A stretch of DNA of 64,000 nt from Tetrapyrgos nigripes (GCA_013368315.1 JAACJM010000191.1:96549-160548), one strand, 5' to 3'; positions 31,516 through 43,624 are shown, counted from the stretch's first letter. Notes: generated by a model from the sequence alone, not told the origin. Made by a program: numbers and translations.

Positions 31516-34500
31516 CTAAGGAAAGATGGGCTGCGAAGGCGTCCAAATCTCGTTCTGAACATCAGACCGTCTGACAGTGGTAACCAACTGTATAATCTCA
31601 TCTTTCGTCAACTTCGCGACCTCACTGATTTCATCGCTGTCTAGTGCCGCATTCGCTATAGCTCGCTTTTTTTCTTGCAACTAAAATAGACAAGAATAGT
31701 CAATGGCGAAACATTAAGGTACCAGGACATATTCTTACCGCAACAATTCGCTCCTCAATAGTCCACGCAGTTACTAGCTTGTAAACATGAACCTTCTTCT
31801 GCTGACCGATACGATGAGCCCTTCCTATGGCTTGTTCCTAGTAGCAGCACATCAGACCAAATTTGCCGATGAGTCCACAAGACGTACTTCAACTGCAGGA
31901 TTCCACCAAAGATCTGCCAAAATCACATTATTGCATTCTTGGAGATTAAGACCTGCGAATATGTCAGTGAAGTGTTTTGCAGACTATACGCGCAATACAC
32001 GCACCCACTCCTCCCGCCATGAGGGAAACCAATATAACTGTAACGTTATCATTGTCCTTGATCTTGCGCAATGCCGTCTCGCGTTCTGAAGCGGTCAGTT
32101 TTCCATGGTCTACAAGTATGTAATTAGTGTTGGACACAGCATAGTCAAGAGGTACTCACAGAATGCATACTGGTATTTGCCGCGAAGAAACTCCTCAATG
32201 ACCTCAAGCATCTGCTTGAATTGCGAGTAGATAATTGTCTTCTCGTTGTACGGGCGTCGACGTATCTCGTCAAGTATGCGAAGGATTTGCTTGATTTTCG
32301 ATGAGCGAACCATGCGGTCAGAGCCACTAGAATGCTCTGCCAGCTTCTGTCTTGCTATCTCCATCACTTTACCGCATTCGTCTTTGTGGGCTGTTATGTC
32401 TGCTGAAGGTCCCTCTAACCTGAAATAGACATTGATACTGAGGAGTGAGCCTTTACATGTTGCACGTACCGGAAACCGCAAAGGGTGCAACGATCTCTGT
32501 TTGAATTCCGCTCAACAACGTCATCAGCCTGCGCTCCTTGCTCCTGAGTGACTTGCTTCACTTCCTGTTCATTCACGCTAAAATCTTTGATGATAAGACT
32601 TGGATGTAAGCAAGCTACGGAGGAATGAATGTCTGAGATAACCGCAGTGCTAATTGAGAAGAACACGGCACACCTTGTCGCAACCTAAGGATGAGCACCC
32701 ATATACACCCAATATTTAAGCGCTTTCCTTTCTTCTCAGCAGCTTGGGCGAGAAGACGCAGTACTACATTATCGATACGAGCTTGTAAAGCATCGTATAT
32801 TTCTCGCTCGAATCCTTCCAGCCGACAATTGATTTGGTTCATCTCCACATCCCCAAGATCCAGCACCTTCTGACCGTTCAGGACATGGTCCTTCATCCGC
32901 CGCAGCATTACACGGTTCAGGATGATCTGAGAAAGGAGTCAGACATGTCACAAAAGCTCAATGACAAAGGAGAAAAACACATACATGGAGCTTCTTCATA
33001 GCATTTTTGTACTCGTCATCCTCTCTGCCCTTCTTTACAGGACCGTCGATATTCTCTTTGAACCAGGCAAGGTCGCTGAAAGGACGGCTTTTGAGGAAAC
33101 GAAAGAGCGAGTGTAGATCAATTAGACTGTTATGTCTAGAATACAGACATCAGTGAAACAAAGCAACACGGAAGAACAGCAACTTACATTGGGGTGCCAG
33201 TCAACACCCAACGGTACTCAGATTTTAATGCATAAACTGCTTCAGCCCGCTTAGATTGAGGGTTGCGAACGATATGGCCTTCGTCTGAGAAAAAAGTGTC
33301 TGTTGAGTCTTTGGCTGATTCGTAGGCACGAAAAAATTCTTAGATCAACTGACCTAGGATTACCCGCCTAAACCTGAGATTGAGCGTATACAGCGCACCA
33401 GCCGGCTTCTCTCTCATACCCAAAGGAGTGGGTACTCCTCCTTTCCAGTAGTCGGATAGTTTGGGTTTCTTGTTCACAGTATTGAACTGATGGAATTCCG
33501 ATTTGAGGGTATCGAAGGTAGTTAGGATAACGTCGGCGTTCAGAAGCTCGTACATTTCTTCATGAATGATAGGCGTCAGTGCATGACGTCTAAAGACTCA
33601 GGCAAGGGTATACTCGCTGCATTCTTTCCGACGTTGATCGTGGTAAACAATAATGCGTAGTTTCGTTGAAACCCTCCTAAAGCGCTGTATTTCCCACTTC
33701 CACTGAGGAAGTACAACAAGAGGGCAGATAATCCTGGTGATTCAGTTTCAGAAAGACTGTCGACGAGTTAATGTATTGGAAAAAGGTCCTTACAAGGTAG
33801 GCATTCTGACTTCATGACGAGCTTTCCCTTCGATATCTTCTATTATTCTGCAAAAAATCTGAAGGGTCTTGCCAAGACTAGTATACAAAAAGACGTTAAT
33901 GAGATGTTATCAGGGATATAGAGAAAGAGGTGAACAAACCCCATTTCATCAGCAAGAATGCCTCCCTTGCCATCCTCTTCGCGCTTTCTTAGCCAATGGA
34001 CACCAAGCACTTGATAATGCCTTAACTGGATTTCTGGATTCAAGCCTTGGACCTCGTGTGATTCTGAAATTTCTTCATCTGGATATTGCGGCTGCGTTAA
34101 CAAATCTACGAGTTCCTTGACTTTATCTCGCTGATCTTCAGGTATATCTACGTCGGAAAGCTGATCGGTATCTTCCAAATGTACCTCCTCTGGGCTGTCT
34201 TCAGGCGCGGTATCTTCGGATTCGGTATCCGAGTCGAAGGCTTCAAGGGGTGCAAAATGCGACGCTGTAAAGTAACGAGATTAGATAATTTTTACGATAC
34301 TAAGGGAAGGATAACACACTAGGAGACTGCCTCCCTGGGAGCGAAGCACGCGGCTTCGCTTTGATACCTGTTCTTGCCTTGGCCGGAGACACTGACATGC
34401 TGCGTCCAGCAATAGGAGGATCGGCCTCTAACCGCTGCCTTGTTCGCCTCTTTGGAACAGTGCTTGGAGATGCTCTCTTCTGGGAAGACCTTGGCGTCGA

Positions 34501-34912
34501 AGGAGAGACGGCAACATCATTCCAGGCTCTTGACGTCCCTGCAAGCAGTCTGGGTGCATCGCCAGCCAACTGGTCATCGAGATCTTCCACTTCTAACGGA
34601 GACTAGATAGTTTGCTAAGTCATTTGGTTTCTTTCATTGATTGACGACTCACCTGAGCAGTACCTGTACCTTTCAGCCTCAAAGCGGATGTTTTTGTTTC
34701 GGATGGAGTAAGAGATTTGGACTCCAGAGATTCGCGTCTAGATGTAGCTGGCCGATCGAGTCGCCTTGGACTGCGTCTGTGGCCAGTTGTGGTGGGGAAG
34801 GCACCGGGCATGGGAAGCTCATCAAGGGAAGGGTACAGATTTTCATAGCTGTGGATCATCGATTCTCAGTTTGCAGGAGAGAGGAGTGCAAAGGAACTCA
34901 CTCTGGGTCCAT
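31516..34912 (-). CDS. SNF2-family ATPase, Rad5/Rad16/Uls1-like
   Basis: This is an ATP-driven DNA translocase that likely acts in DNA repair or chromatin in the nucleus. Exon 1 is just MDP plus two bases; exon 2 begins [16 protein letters not shown] basic, Ser/Pro-rich N-terminus ([30 protein letters not shown]) precedes the ATPase. Motifs are [21 protein letters not shown] (Walker A, cut by an intron), [20 protein letters not shown] text, VILDEGH (motif II), [35 protein letters not shown] and a C-lobe with [24 protein letters not shown]. It ends [11 protein letters not shown]. The DEGH box is typical of the Rad5/HLTF branch. Where those carry a RING between the lobes, this one has C-x2-C-x13-H-x3-C (RCTLCGF ... 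AHKDEC). Confidence 0.88.
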
Positions 34913-35914
34913 GATTACCCTGGAACTCGTCTGAAAGGAATGGGATCCTGACGGAAGTAAAAGTATTTCAAGGTCTTCCGGTATGCCATCATGTGACGGT
35001 CCTTTGTCTTCGAATCCGAATGCAGTATAGTAGTAACTGTACAAGCTTCATCCGCAAAGACTTTGACAAAAGGAGGTGCACTTTGTATTGCGCTTGTCTA
35101 CCAGGACAGATTGAAGGTAAGAAAAGCGATTTCCTTCCATTGCAAAGTTAAAGAAGGATGCTCTGATGATGAGGACTCGGAGTAGATCTAGAAAGCAAGC
35201 GACATAAGTATCGTTACATAATGGACACAAAATGGACACGTCGCGACGCGTAACGCGTAACCAAATGAGCTCTGCGCATCCATTTGCGATTGAGTCTCCT
35301 CAAAAAACTGCCCTATTGCACTACGGTACTCTAGCTGTGAAACATCGTCAACGTGACTGAGTGAGTCGCCTGCAATGTCGAGCTTTTCGCAATCTGTGCA
35401 GTCAACTGTAGGTAGGCTAGTAATTACAATAATACAGTTACTGCGCAAAACTGAAGACCTTCTCGGCAAACCAGCATTCTAGGGATAGGCAGTAAGATCG
35501 CCAGAGAAATTAATTCGTTACCCAACCGTTACCTCAGATTCTAGGTCGCAGTTATCTGTCGATAGAAAGTTTGATCCGACCATGCAACCGTCCCGTCAAA
35601 ACCGAGTACTAGAGCATAGCGATGTGCAGGCTCGGGCTTGGGCCTGAGCTTCGTCAAAATTGAGGCCTGAGCAAGGCCTGACCCCTAAGCCAGGGTTTTT
35701 GAGTGAAATTTTTTGTACTTTCGAGTCACTATCTAACTTTTCAAGCTCCCAGACCACTAACACTGTGCCAGAAAGACCAAAAACAAGGTCAAAGCATGGC
35801 CTTCAGCTCAGTGAGTTCACTATTGTTCATGGAAACTGGGACGTAGTCATTTCCTTCCTTCAATCATCTGTCTCTCTGTATTGACCAAGTATACTTATGA
35901 TGCAGTGGCACATA
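34913..35914. other. intergenic, possible decayed repeats
   Basis: No supported gene. A minus-strand frame at 35188-35469 (LSHVDDVSQLEYRSAIGQF) looks protein-like but has no start, splice context or known family. GCGTAACGCGTAACC near 35250 resembles the subterminal blocks of the TIR elements. Confidence 0.4.
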
Positions 35915-36416
35915 TACTGTATAATTTCGACCATAAGTTCATGGGGGTCAGAGCGTTATGGGTTGGGTCTAGTTCAAGCCTGGATGTTACTAGGTTCGGG
36001 GCCGGGCAGGCCATAGGCCTGCCTCCGCTGGAGAGCTGCTGTTACGTGTATAACCTAGATTTTACAGTAGCTCAATTTGAGCTCAATAAAATTTTCCTCT
36101 TGCAATAATCTCTCCACCATCACCTTTTCGAGTCATGGAAAACCCAAACCAGACTCCTCATGAACAACGTACCACGAAAGCTCACTTTCGAATCCCAAAA
36201 CTGGTCAAAAAACGCATTCTCGCTTGATTCTCACTGCCAAAAATACGTACTAAAAATAAGTCATTTGACGACCAAGGCCGCCCGGAAAAAACTGTTTTTT
36301 CAGCCTGAACCAAAACGTTACGGGCATAGTTCATGGCGCATTCCGAACATGGATTTTGGCCCAGTTCAGAGTCCACTGTTACGCGTTGCGGAACTTGTGG
36401 TCGAAATTATACAGTA
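35915..36416. mobile_element. 502-bp TIR element
   Basis: The left end TACTGTATAATTTCGACCA (then TAAGTTC) is matched on the minus strand from 36416 by TACTGTATAATTTCGACCA (then CAAGTTC). That is 25 of 26 bases inverted. A GCGTAAC-type block lies inside the right end, as in the 15485 element. No transposase is encoded; a plus-strand frame at 36160-36417 is a by-product. This is the cleanest member of the family in the window. Confidence 0.85.
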
Positions 36417-37230
36417 GAATAACGTAGCTAGTGAGGAAGCGAGCCCAAGTGCTGGCTTTCGAAAGTCGAAACGAAGTACGGGAGCAATGCAGGCTTATGC
36501 AGTGCGTCTATTTTATGCTCAGTGCTGGCAGGCACAAACCGGTCAACCAGATCTACGGCCTTATCCACCCAGAGCAAAGGGAGGATTGTCTGCACATGTC
36601 AAGATCCCCAATGACGCAGTGTGCCCTCAAGAAGCATATCCGAAGATTTGGACTATGGTCAGACTCGTGCCTGGGATCCAGAAGAGACCTCGGGTTTTCG
36701 TCTGCTAAAAACAGTTATCCGGTGAAATTTCATATCTGTGGATAAGATTGTCAGTGCAGAGTTAGAGTAGCGAGGGAGAGTGGACACCTATGTTAACCGA
36801 AGGATCGGGATTTTTAGGTCTACGAGTCTTGTTGCGCCGGATTGAAGCTGTAAGCAACCAAGGTGTTGTCCTCCATGTTAAGAACCATCATATAGGACAC
36901 GTCCGAGTGACACCAGCAGAAAAGGATAGGAGTAAGCAATTCAGTATACTGTCTTCGGCATCACAAACGACAGAATAGCGCTGATTCTTCAGACTAGCGG
37001 TTCACATTAGAGTTCCTGCTAGTACCACGATGAGTGAAATCAGGAAATTTCGGGTTTCCGACCGGACCGGTCTTTTCCGGGACGATTAAAATGATTCTCA
37101 CGCTCAGCCATTGGTTAAGCTTTAAGCTTCCTAATCTATCCACGAAGATGATGAGTGTGGAGGAGTATCAAGAAGGCCCTCTGTCGCAAATCTCAGGTAT
37201 CATATGACGATTCAAATACCCTATGTAGAA
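36417..37230. other. upstream region of the SDR gene
   Basis: Short open frames on the plus strand (36431-36745, 36790-36978) have no domain or splice support. I see nothing else. Confidence 0.4.
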
Positions 37231-37236
37231 TATAAA
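37231..37236 (+). promoter_or_regulatory. TATA box of the SDR gene
   Basis: TATAAA lies 75 bp before the ATG at 37311, a plausible core promoter position. Confidence 0.5.
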
Positions 37237-37310
37237 GACCATCTCACAGCAAATGCCATGATTTCCTCTCCAACCTTCCCACCAGCGTCCCTGACCACTC
37301 GAGTGTCGCG

Positions 37311-38300
37311 ATGACAAGCCTTACGAGCACCTACCATCGCGACACGTACTCGGCTATCTCACCTACCAATCCCTCCCTGAATCATTCTGGTAAAACTGTG
37401 CTCATCACTGGTGGAGGAGGTGGTCTAGGCTTCGAAATTGCGAGGTCCTTCGCCAAGGCATCTGCATCGAGGGTTATTCTAGTCAGCAGAAGACACAACT
37501 TCCTAGAGGAGGCATGCGGAAAACTGTACAATGAATTCCCGAGCGGCACAGAATTCATCTCTGGGGTGGCAGACCTTTCCGATGAGGCCTCGGTCAAAAC
37601 TCTCTGGGATACCTTTCGCTACAAGGGGATCCTTGTAAATGTTCTAGTTCTCAACGCTGCTTATCGGTACAAGCGGCTGGGAACTGATGTCCTCAATATG
37701 GACATTCGGGAGCTTGAAGAAGCCTTTGAAATCAACGTTGCCGGGAACTTCCTGATGGCACAGAATTTCATTAAACAATCGCTTCGCTCGGTGGGACAGC
37801 AGTTGAACCTCGTTAATGTCTCCAGCGCATCTATACAGATCTATGGGGCTAATGCACCTGTGGAATATACGGTTACTAAGAGTGCATTCACTCAAATCAT
37901 TGGACGGCTGGCGGACCAGTTGGCAGTGACGGATGTTCAAATTGTTTCGTTTCATCCGGGTCTTTTGTATGCAGAAGAGGCAGCTAAGAGATGGGAGAAG
38001 AGTTCGAGAAATTGGGATGAAAGTATGTGCTTCCATATTCAAATGCTGTCCCGCCACGACGAAGACTTGTTCATTTATCCTGACTGTATGTGCTTTTCAG
38101 TGGCTCTACCGGGAGACTTCTCAGTTTGGGCGGCGTCTCCAGAATCATCTTGGCTTCATGGACGATACGTATGGGCTCATTGGGATGTTGAAGAGCTGAA
38201 GGTTAACATTTCGAAGCGGTTGGAAGAAGAGCGTGGGTTTTTGAAAGTTGGGGTGGAAGGATTGCCGACTACGTATATTCCAGCAAACAGACAAGTCTAG
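37311..38300 (+). CDS. short-chain dehydrogenase/reductase
   Basis: This is an NAD(P)-dependent oxidoreductase of the SDR superfamily; its substrate cannot be told. The Rossmann motif is VLITGGGGGLGFEIARSFA, followed by VLVLNAAY (the NNAG-like position), EINVAGNF, NLVNVSSAS (catalytic Ser) and EYTVTKSAF (Tyr-x3-Lys). A 78-nt intron at 38023-38100 keeps the frame open if retained. Splicing gives DEMALPGDFSVWAASPESSWLHG, which reads as a typical SDR C-terminus, so I take the spliced 303-residue form. The protein ends TTYIPANRQV. Confidence 0.9.
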   Translation: MTSLTSTYHRDTYSAISPTNPSLNHSGKTVLITGGGGGLGFEIARSFAKASASRVILVSRRHNFLEEACGKLYNEFPSGTEFISGVADLSDEASVKTLWDTFRYKGILVNVLVLNAAYRYKRLGTDVLNMDIRELEEAFEINVAGNFLMAQNFIKQSLRSVGQQLNLVNVSSASIQIYGANAPVEYTVTKSAFTQIIGRLADQLAVTDVQIVSFHPGLLYAEEAAKRWEKSSRNWDESMCFHIQMLSRHDEDLFIYPDCMCFSVALPGDFSVWAASPESSWLHGRYVWAHWDVEELKVNISKRLEEERGFLKVGVEGLPTTYIPANRQV

Positions 38301-38559
38301 GGGAACAACGAGGCATTTCGAAGAAGTAGAAATCTGGGTTTGGGTACTTGAAGTGGTGAATTGCGATCGGCAATGTCCCCGATTTATAACCACCGTACAC
38401 GTTTTATCCGTGTATAATGCAATGGTCGTGAACTCAGAAGCTTGTAACATGAAATCGTTCTTGTGTAGAAATACAGTCCCTTGTGAATCCAGCCACTATA
38501 CCTAAGTCTAGTTTCAGTCAATAGCAGCGAGGATAGACAAGCTTGCTCACACACCTTTA

Positions 38560-39152
38560 CTAAGAGAACCAGCCTTTTGGCTGATCAACTTCTTCGTCTT
38601 TCAATTCGCCATCTCTCTTCTTCCTCAAGGTTTCCAACAAACCCTTTACGCCCTCGACGTCGCCTACGCTTGCTTGTCCTCCGGTCCAATCGACGACTAT
38701 GGGCCATTTGACCGCATTGGGATTCTTTGTTCCAAGATCATGTATTTCAGATACTGATTGTGGTTGATCGGTCCCTGTTGGAGCCGAGGGATGAGCGGAC
38801 AAGAGTACAGAGGAAGCCGGTTTTGAAGGCGCGGCATAGGATAGGATAGTTCGTAGTTGGTCAGGTGTTGGCGGCGCTTCTACGACGTCCAAGTTGAAGT
38901 CCAGAGCAGGTGCAGAAGGCTTTCCTGGTGGATAGGGACCAGAGATGGCAGCCCTCAGTAGACCTAGGGCCTTATTGGACGGAGGAGAGGAAGGATTGTG
39001 ACTTGAGAGATAAATGAGTTATTTTGGACTTACTACATCCATTTTTTCGCTCACAAAATGGATATCTGGGGCTGTGAAGTCTTTGAGTCAAAAAAAAATG
39101 GGAGGAGTAGACTGAGTATACTCACTACTGTCCTTCTGAAAGCTGAGAACAT
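38560..39152 (-). CDS. Fmp46-like mitochondrial redox protein (DUF1687)
   Basis: Fmp46 proteins have a thioredoxin-like fold and are thought to act in mitochondrial redox reactions. The diagnostic text is HNPSSPPSNKALGLLRAAIS, GPYPPGKPSAPALDFNLDVV, EAPPTPDQLRTIL, NPNAVKWPIVVDWTGGQASV and a C-terminus DEEVDQPKGWFS. The likely first exon is MFSAFRRT from ATG 39152, but the join to HNPSS across 38990-39130 is not settled. The start of the rhodanese gene is 83 bp away in the opposite direction, so the two share a promoter. Confidence 0.75.
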
Positions 39153-39234
39153 GGAAGTCGAAAATGAGGATGTCTGACGTCACGCGTCGGTTGGTGGGCT
39201 GGAAATTACCGGACCAACTTCAAACCTGAACCAA

Positions 39235-40307
39235 ATGTTGGTCGAGTCCATTGCAGGCAGCAGCTCAAGTAGCAGGTCCTCGAAGAGCAGCAGGTCTTCT
39301 CATACTACCGAGAGAAGTGATTTCATTTCACATGATCTTCGACCTCTTCCTCCACGGTCGTTGGATGATGTCAGTGAACAAGTGGCTCAAGAGATTGCTT
39401 GGAAGGCAGTTAGCAGCGCGGATATCCTAGATGGTGCTTATAATCTGTTTTCTTCTGGTATCATCAGAATTCTTACTGCAAATGTAAAGATGTTAAAATC
39501 AATGTCATCATGACTTTTTGTAAACGCGACGATAACGGTTTCCTCCAACAAGTAGCAGAAAGCATCGAGAAGAGGTGTTTGCAGCAGTACCTTTTTGCTA
39601 TTGGAACCAGTGGTAAACCCATTGACTCCAATTCCAACTTCGTCATCCTCTGCAGCTCCTCTGAAGAGATGGTCCAACGCGCTGTTTTACTTACAACAGC
39701 AAAATTCATAGGCCGAGTTGATTCTGCGAGACCTGATCGCAAATGGTATATCACTGGGATCAAGAATGTCGGGTTTACATCGTACGACGAGCAAGCTCTC
39801 TGGGACGTCGTGCGCAAATCTGCGAGGACACCTATTGATCCTTTGGACCCGCCTCCTGGGTCCAGAACTATCGAACAGATCCTCTCTGACAGACGAGCGA
39901 AACTCCAGAGGATTACACCCGAACAATCATACAAGGAACTTCAGGAACCAGAAGTCGGTGCACCCACTTTCCTCGTTGATATTCGTAACGCAGCACAAAG
40001 GGAAAGTGAAGGCAGCATCACAGGTTCTCTTGTCATCGACCGTAACGACCTCGAATGGAAATTTGACCCAAGGTCAAAAACCTCAAAGTTAAACATCGTC
40101 GATCGGTACGATTTGCGTATCATCGTCTTTTGTCAGGATGGACGGGCATCGAGTTTGGCAGCCTATTCGCTGCAGGAGCTGGGAATGTTGAATGCTACGG
40201 ATATGATTGGGGGGTACAAGGCTTGGAGGGATGCTGGGCTACCTGTGGATATACCGCTCAGGGACCATCGTTTACTTTTATTGGGTGATGCGGAATCCAA
40301 TGTATGA
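39235..40307 (+). CDS. rhodanese-domain protein, frame break near 39490
   Basis: The C-terminal half is a rhodanese domain: TFLVDIRNAAQRESEGSI, then VIVFCQDGRASSLAA-type text with the active-site Cys (seen here as IIVFCQDGRASS), and DMIGGYKAWRDAGLP. Rhodaneses move sulfane sulfur. The N-terminal half is a separate domain with TFCKRDDNGFLQQVAES, CLQQYLFAIGTSGKPID and DEQALWDVVRKSAR, which I recall beside rhodanese domains in other microbes. The first part (39235-39480, from ATG or just inside) reads in one frame up to GIIRILTA. The rest needs a shift into a different frame (CKDVKINVIMTFCKR). I found no GT-AG intron that repairs this. Confidence 0.7.
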
Positions 40308-41404
40308 TCCCCGCATCGTGGACGTGCAGACAGACATTTGGGTTGGTACAGCCAATCATATGTGATGTTGCTGAGGATGGAACGGAGGTGGAGGATTGTA
40401 TTGGATTTATTCTTATGACGGCCTGTGCGGGGTGCAATCATCAAGTATCGGGTCGGGTATTGTCTGAAGGAGTGGCGCCGGGTGTCAAGTCATATATAAC
40501 TCGAGGAGAACCAAGTTATTTCCGATTTCTAGGGACTCAGACCTGTCACTTCAATACGTATCTACTTGTAGGCCAGTTGTACCCCTGACCTTAAACCTAC
40601 ATATGACAAAGAGACGTTCAGTGGTAGCCTATCATAGTACTTCGGGGACTGAGGGCTATAAGTACTCCCCTGAGCCCAACATCAGAAGAAAATAGGCAAA
40701 GGTGACCCGGATATAACGGTCTTATCAAACGAGGTCAGAAAAGCTTTGGTAAAAAGGCCGCCTCCGGGTTCAGGTTTTGACTCATGCAACTTCTAGTCAC
40801 TACCTCCATGTCTTTGACCAATCATACAAACCACATGAGAATAGTACGAATCCACTCTTCCATCAGCACTCCGATAGATTTCCCATCTATTCCATATACT
40901 TATCATTACCAATGACAATGTGTATAATTTAGGAGTCAGCTGGCCGTTAGCGTTTGTCCCAATCCAGAGTGCTTTCCACCTCGACTACCAAACGAACCTT
41001 GGGAACGTCTCTAAATGAACGTACTAGTAGTACTACTATGCATGAATACCAAGACCAGTCACCGAATCCCGACAGACAAATCCCAACCATGCGAAAAAAA
41101 GCACTCCATGATCCCATCCAATCCCAACCCATGATCCAAATATTCCATCCTCTACGTTCTCCACGTCGAGATATAGACGTGTACGCGGACTCGATGCCAA
41201 GAGTGTGGCAGTACTCTAGAAGAGGACAATATCTGTCCACCGCGCCATCCCGTACGCTCATGCTAGTGCTATGTATAAGGACAGAATGCCGCAGTTAAAG
41301 AACGCCTGGCAACGGGGCAAGGGAATGACAGAACATATGGGATGACGGAATAGGTGGCTTTGGAGATTGCCATGAGAAGGCGGAATGTGGACCGTGGATC
41401 AAAA
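40308..41404. other. convergent spacer
   Basis: The rhodanese gene (plus) and the membrane protein gene (minus) converge here. No frame, splice pattern or repeat stands out. The 40.6 kb area is AT/GC mixed, with nothing recognisable. Confidence 0.4.
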
Positions 41405-43624
41405 TCATCGTCGTTGCTGATTCGGAGTCTGAGCTTCGTCTAAAGATTCCGATTGGGTAATTGATAGTGAAGGCCCAGGCGGTGTTAAACCGGGTGGGAA
41501 AGATGACAACGAGGAAGAGGGCTGGGGATGGGATGAAACAGTTTGTGTTGTAGTGGGAGGAGGGGTCTCAGGTTCGCATGTGGGTTCGCTGACATCAAGA
41601 GTAGCCCCAGCTTCAGTTGTAGGCCCAGAAACACCGGAAGCTGGATTAGGAGTACGAGTAGCATCAACAGAGCCATCTACGTCTTCTTCATGCTCAACGT
41701 GAGTAGTTAGAGGAAGAAGTGACACAGGGGACACTATTGGTGATGACAGTGCTTCTCCAAAGGTCGGTAGGACATCTGTAGTCTCTAATATCAAAGGAAT
41801 ATCCAACTGACCCTCAGGAGGTGGCGCAATGCTCGGTGGAATGTCTGCATACGTGATTGGCACTATTCTGCTACTGGTGCCGTTACTCGTAGCCCTGCCT
41901 CCGTCGGTAGAAGATGTGTTGGAAAAAGAAGGTGACGATATGGTTGACGTTGACACGGACATCGTTGATGAACGAGCGAGTGATGTTCTAGCGCTGGGGA
42001 CGTATGTTGGTGGAGGTGCGCTAGGAATAGTGAGAATGGGAATGCCTGAATGTGTCATCAACGGGGTTGTGGAGACTACAGTAGCAGTACTTGGATTGCT
42101 CTCCTCAGATGCTGCTGCAGAATGTGCGTCTATATCCTCAGGATCAGAGTAGACGTAAGGTGTGCGTTGGTCTTCGTAAGAAGGGGGTAAGACCGTGCCG
42201 GGGAAGTATCTCGGTACGAACGGACGAGGGCCAATCATACCAGTGGGGGACGAGGACGAGGTGCTGTCAGTATTCTCTGGGTCTGAACGTTGTTGACGAC
42301 GTTCACGTCGAGCGGCTATGCGACGACGAAGGCAGAGACTGATGAAAATACACAAAGCTAGAAGCCCGAGAGCACCTGCGCTCCCAGCTATGGCACCAGC
42401 AAAAGTGGCGATGCTGTGCTTCCTGTGAAACGACTTTAAAATACGGAAAGGAAGGGCAGGAATGTCACGCACGATTTATTAGAGGATGCAGACGACTCCG
42501 TTGGCGACGAAGGATCGGCAGTTGTACTCGCCGAAACTGGATCTGTGGACGTATACGCCATGTAGTCGAAGATGAACGTTGCCTCCGGCTGAAGAGTGAC
42601 CAAAAGGACATGGGGTTTGTCATTCAAATTTGTTTGCGAAAATACAAGAACGTTGGAGGCAAAACTCGATCCGCCCGGTGATGACTCGTTATGGAAAAAG
42701 CGTCCCATGGGAGCGTTATCCAGGGTAAAGGTTAGATTCATCGCTGTCGGTGACAACGGTGAAGTGGACTGGAACAACGGTTCGATGGCATAAAGATAGA
42801 CGGCAGTGCCTGAGCGAAAGATTTAGCTCAACCATAGATAGGCAATGTAGAATGATGCACACCTGCGAACTTGAACTGAGCAGTAATGACAGAATCAATG
42901 AAGCCTGGGTCGTCGGCGTCAAGTAATGCGAGACTTCGTCCAGCTTTGCCTTGGCCGTCCCCAGACCCCTGGTGGTCGTCGCGGTCGTTGTCGCGGTCAT
43001 CGTCGTCGTCGTCACGGTCATTGTGGTCGTTATCATCGTCTTCGTCTTCGTCATCGTCATCTATATGGTTGTCTCCGTCCCCACTGCCACCTACCGTAGC
43101 TTGATTACTGACGCTGGTGGGAGGAGGAGGGGGTAAGGCAGATGTCGACCCTGCTGACTGAGATGAGGAAGACAACGACGCTGTGGATGGAATAGAGAGC
43201 GAAGAACTGGACACAAAGTCATCGCCATCCGTAGCAATAACATGCGTCCCCAGATGATAGGATCGGTTGTAAGCCAAGCTCAGATCTACTTGCAAGCAGG
43301 ACTTGCAAGACTTAGAATTAGCTGTCCAGAACTCTGCAGGTTGGTAAAGGATTGAAGGGTCCGTATCGTCGACAGTGATGTTAACCGCAGCTTCTACGCA
43401 GAATTTTGCAAAATAAAGGCTCCAGATGAAGATGAGGTCAAGCAGAGTGAAGACATTGGACCTGGAGTTGGGTTCGATGATAGGTAGCTATGAAGGAGGG
43501 AAAGACGAACCTCATGATTGTTCACGACGATAGGAGAACTGGGGCCAGGGCTTGAACCGGGAGGTGCGATTTCCCGAGGTATAAGAGGGAAGACGAGGTC
43601 CCAGAAGGTCATTTTGTAGACCAT
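41405..43624 (-). CDS. Ser-rich single-pass membrane protein with acidic tract
   Basis: The start MVYKMTFWDLVFPLIPREI (ATG 43624) is hydrophobic but a weak signal peptide. The ectodomain has DDTDPSILYQPAEFW and CKSCLQVDLSLAYNRSYH, a Cys pair followed by LAYN typical of an agaricomycete ectodomain family. A second ectodomain part has VITAQFKFAG and NLTFTLDNAPMG. Between them lies an Asp-rich low-complexity tract (about 43000-43080, DDDDEDEDDD-like, with Arg). The membrane helix is ATFAGAIAGSAGALGLLALC. RRRIAARRERRQQR follows inside, then a long Ser/Pro-rich tail with PRYFPGTVLPPSYEDQ. Function is unknown. It is divergent from VPS36. Confidence 0.72.

Noticed and set aside
35188..35469. Minus-strand frame with CTDCEKLDIAGDSLSHVDD
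   Set aside because: Protein-like composition, but isolated, without start or splice signals, in a repeat-bearing intergenic region.
36160..36417. Plus-strand frame inside the 502-bp TIR element
   Set aside because: It ends in the terminal inverted repeat and resembles no transposase.
38023..38100. In-frame reading through the 78-nt segment of the SDR gene
   Set aside because: The segment has a GTATGT donor and TTTTCAG acceptor, and its removal restores a continuous SDR C-terminus; the retained form inserts 26 odd residues.
42886..43136. Ser- and Val-rich plus-strand frames
   Set aside because: They are the antisense reading of the Asp-rich codon repeat of the membrane protein.
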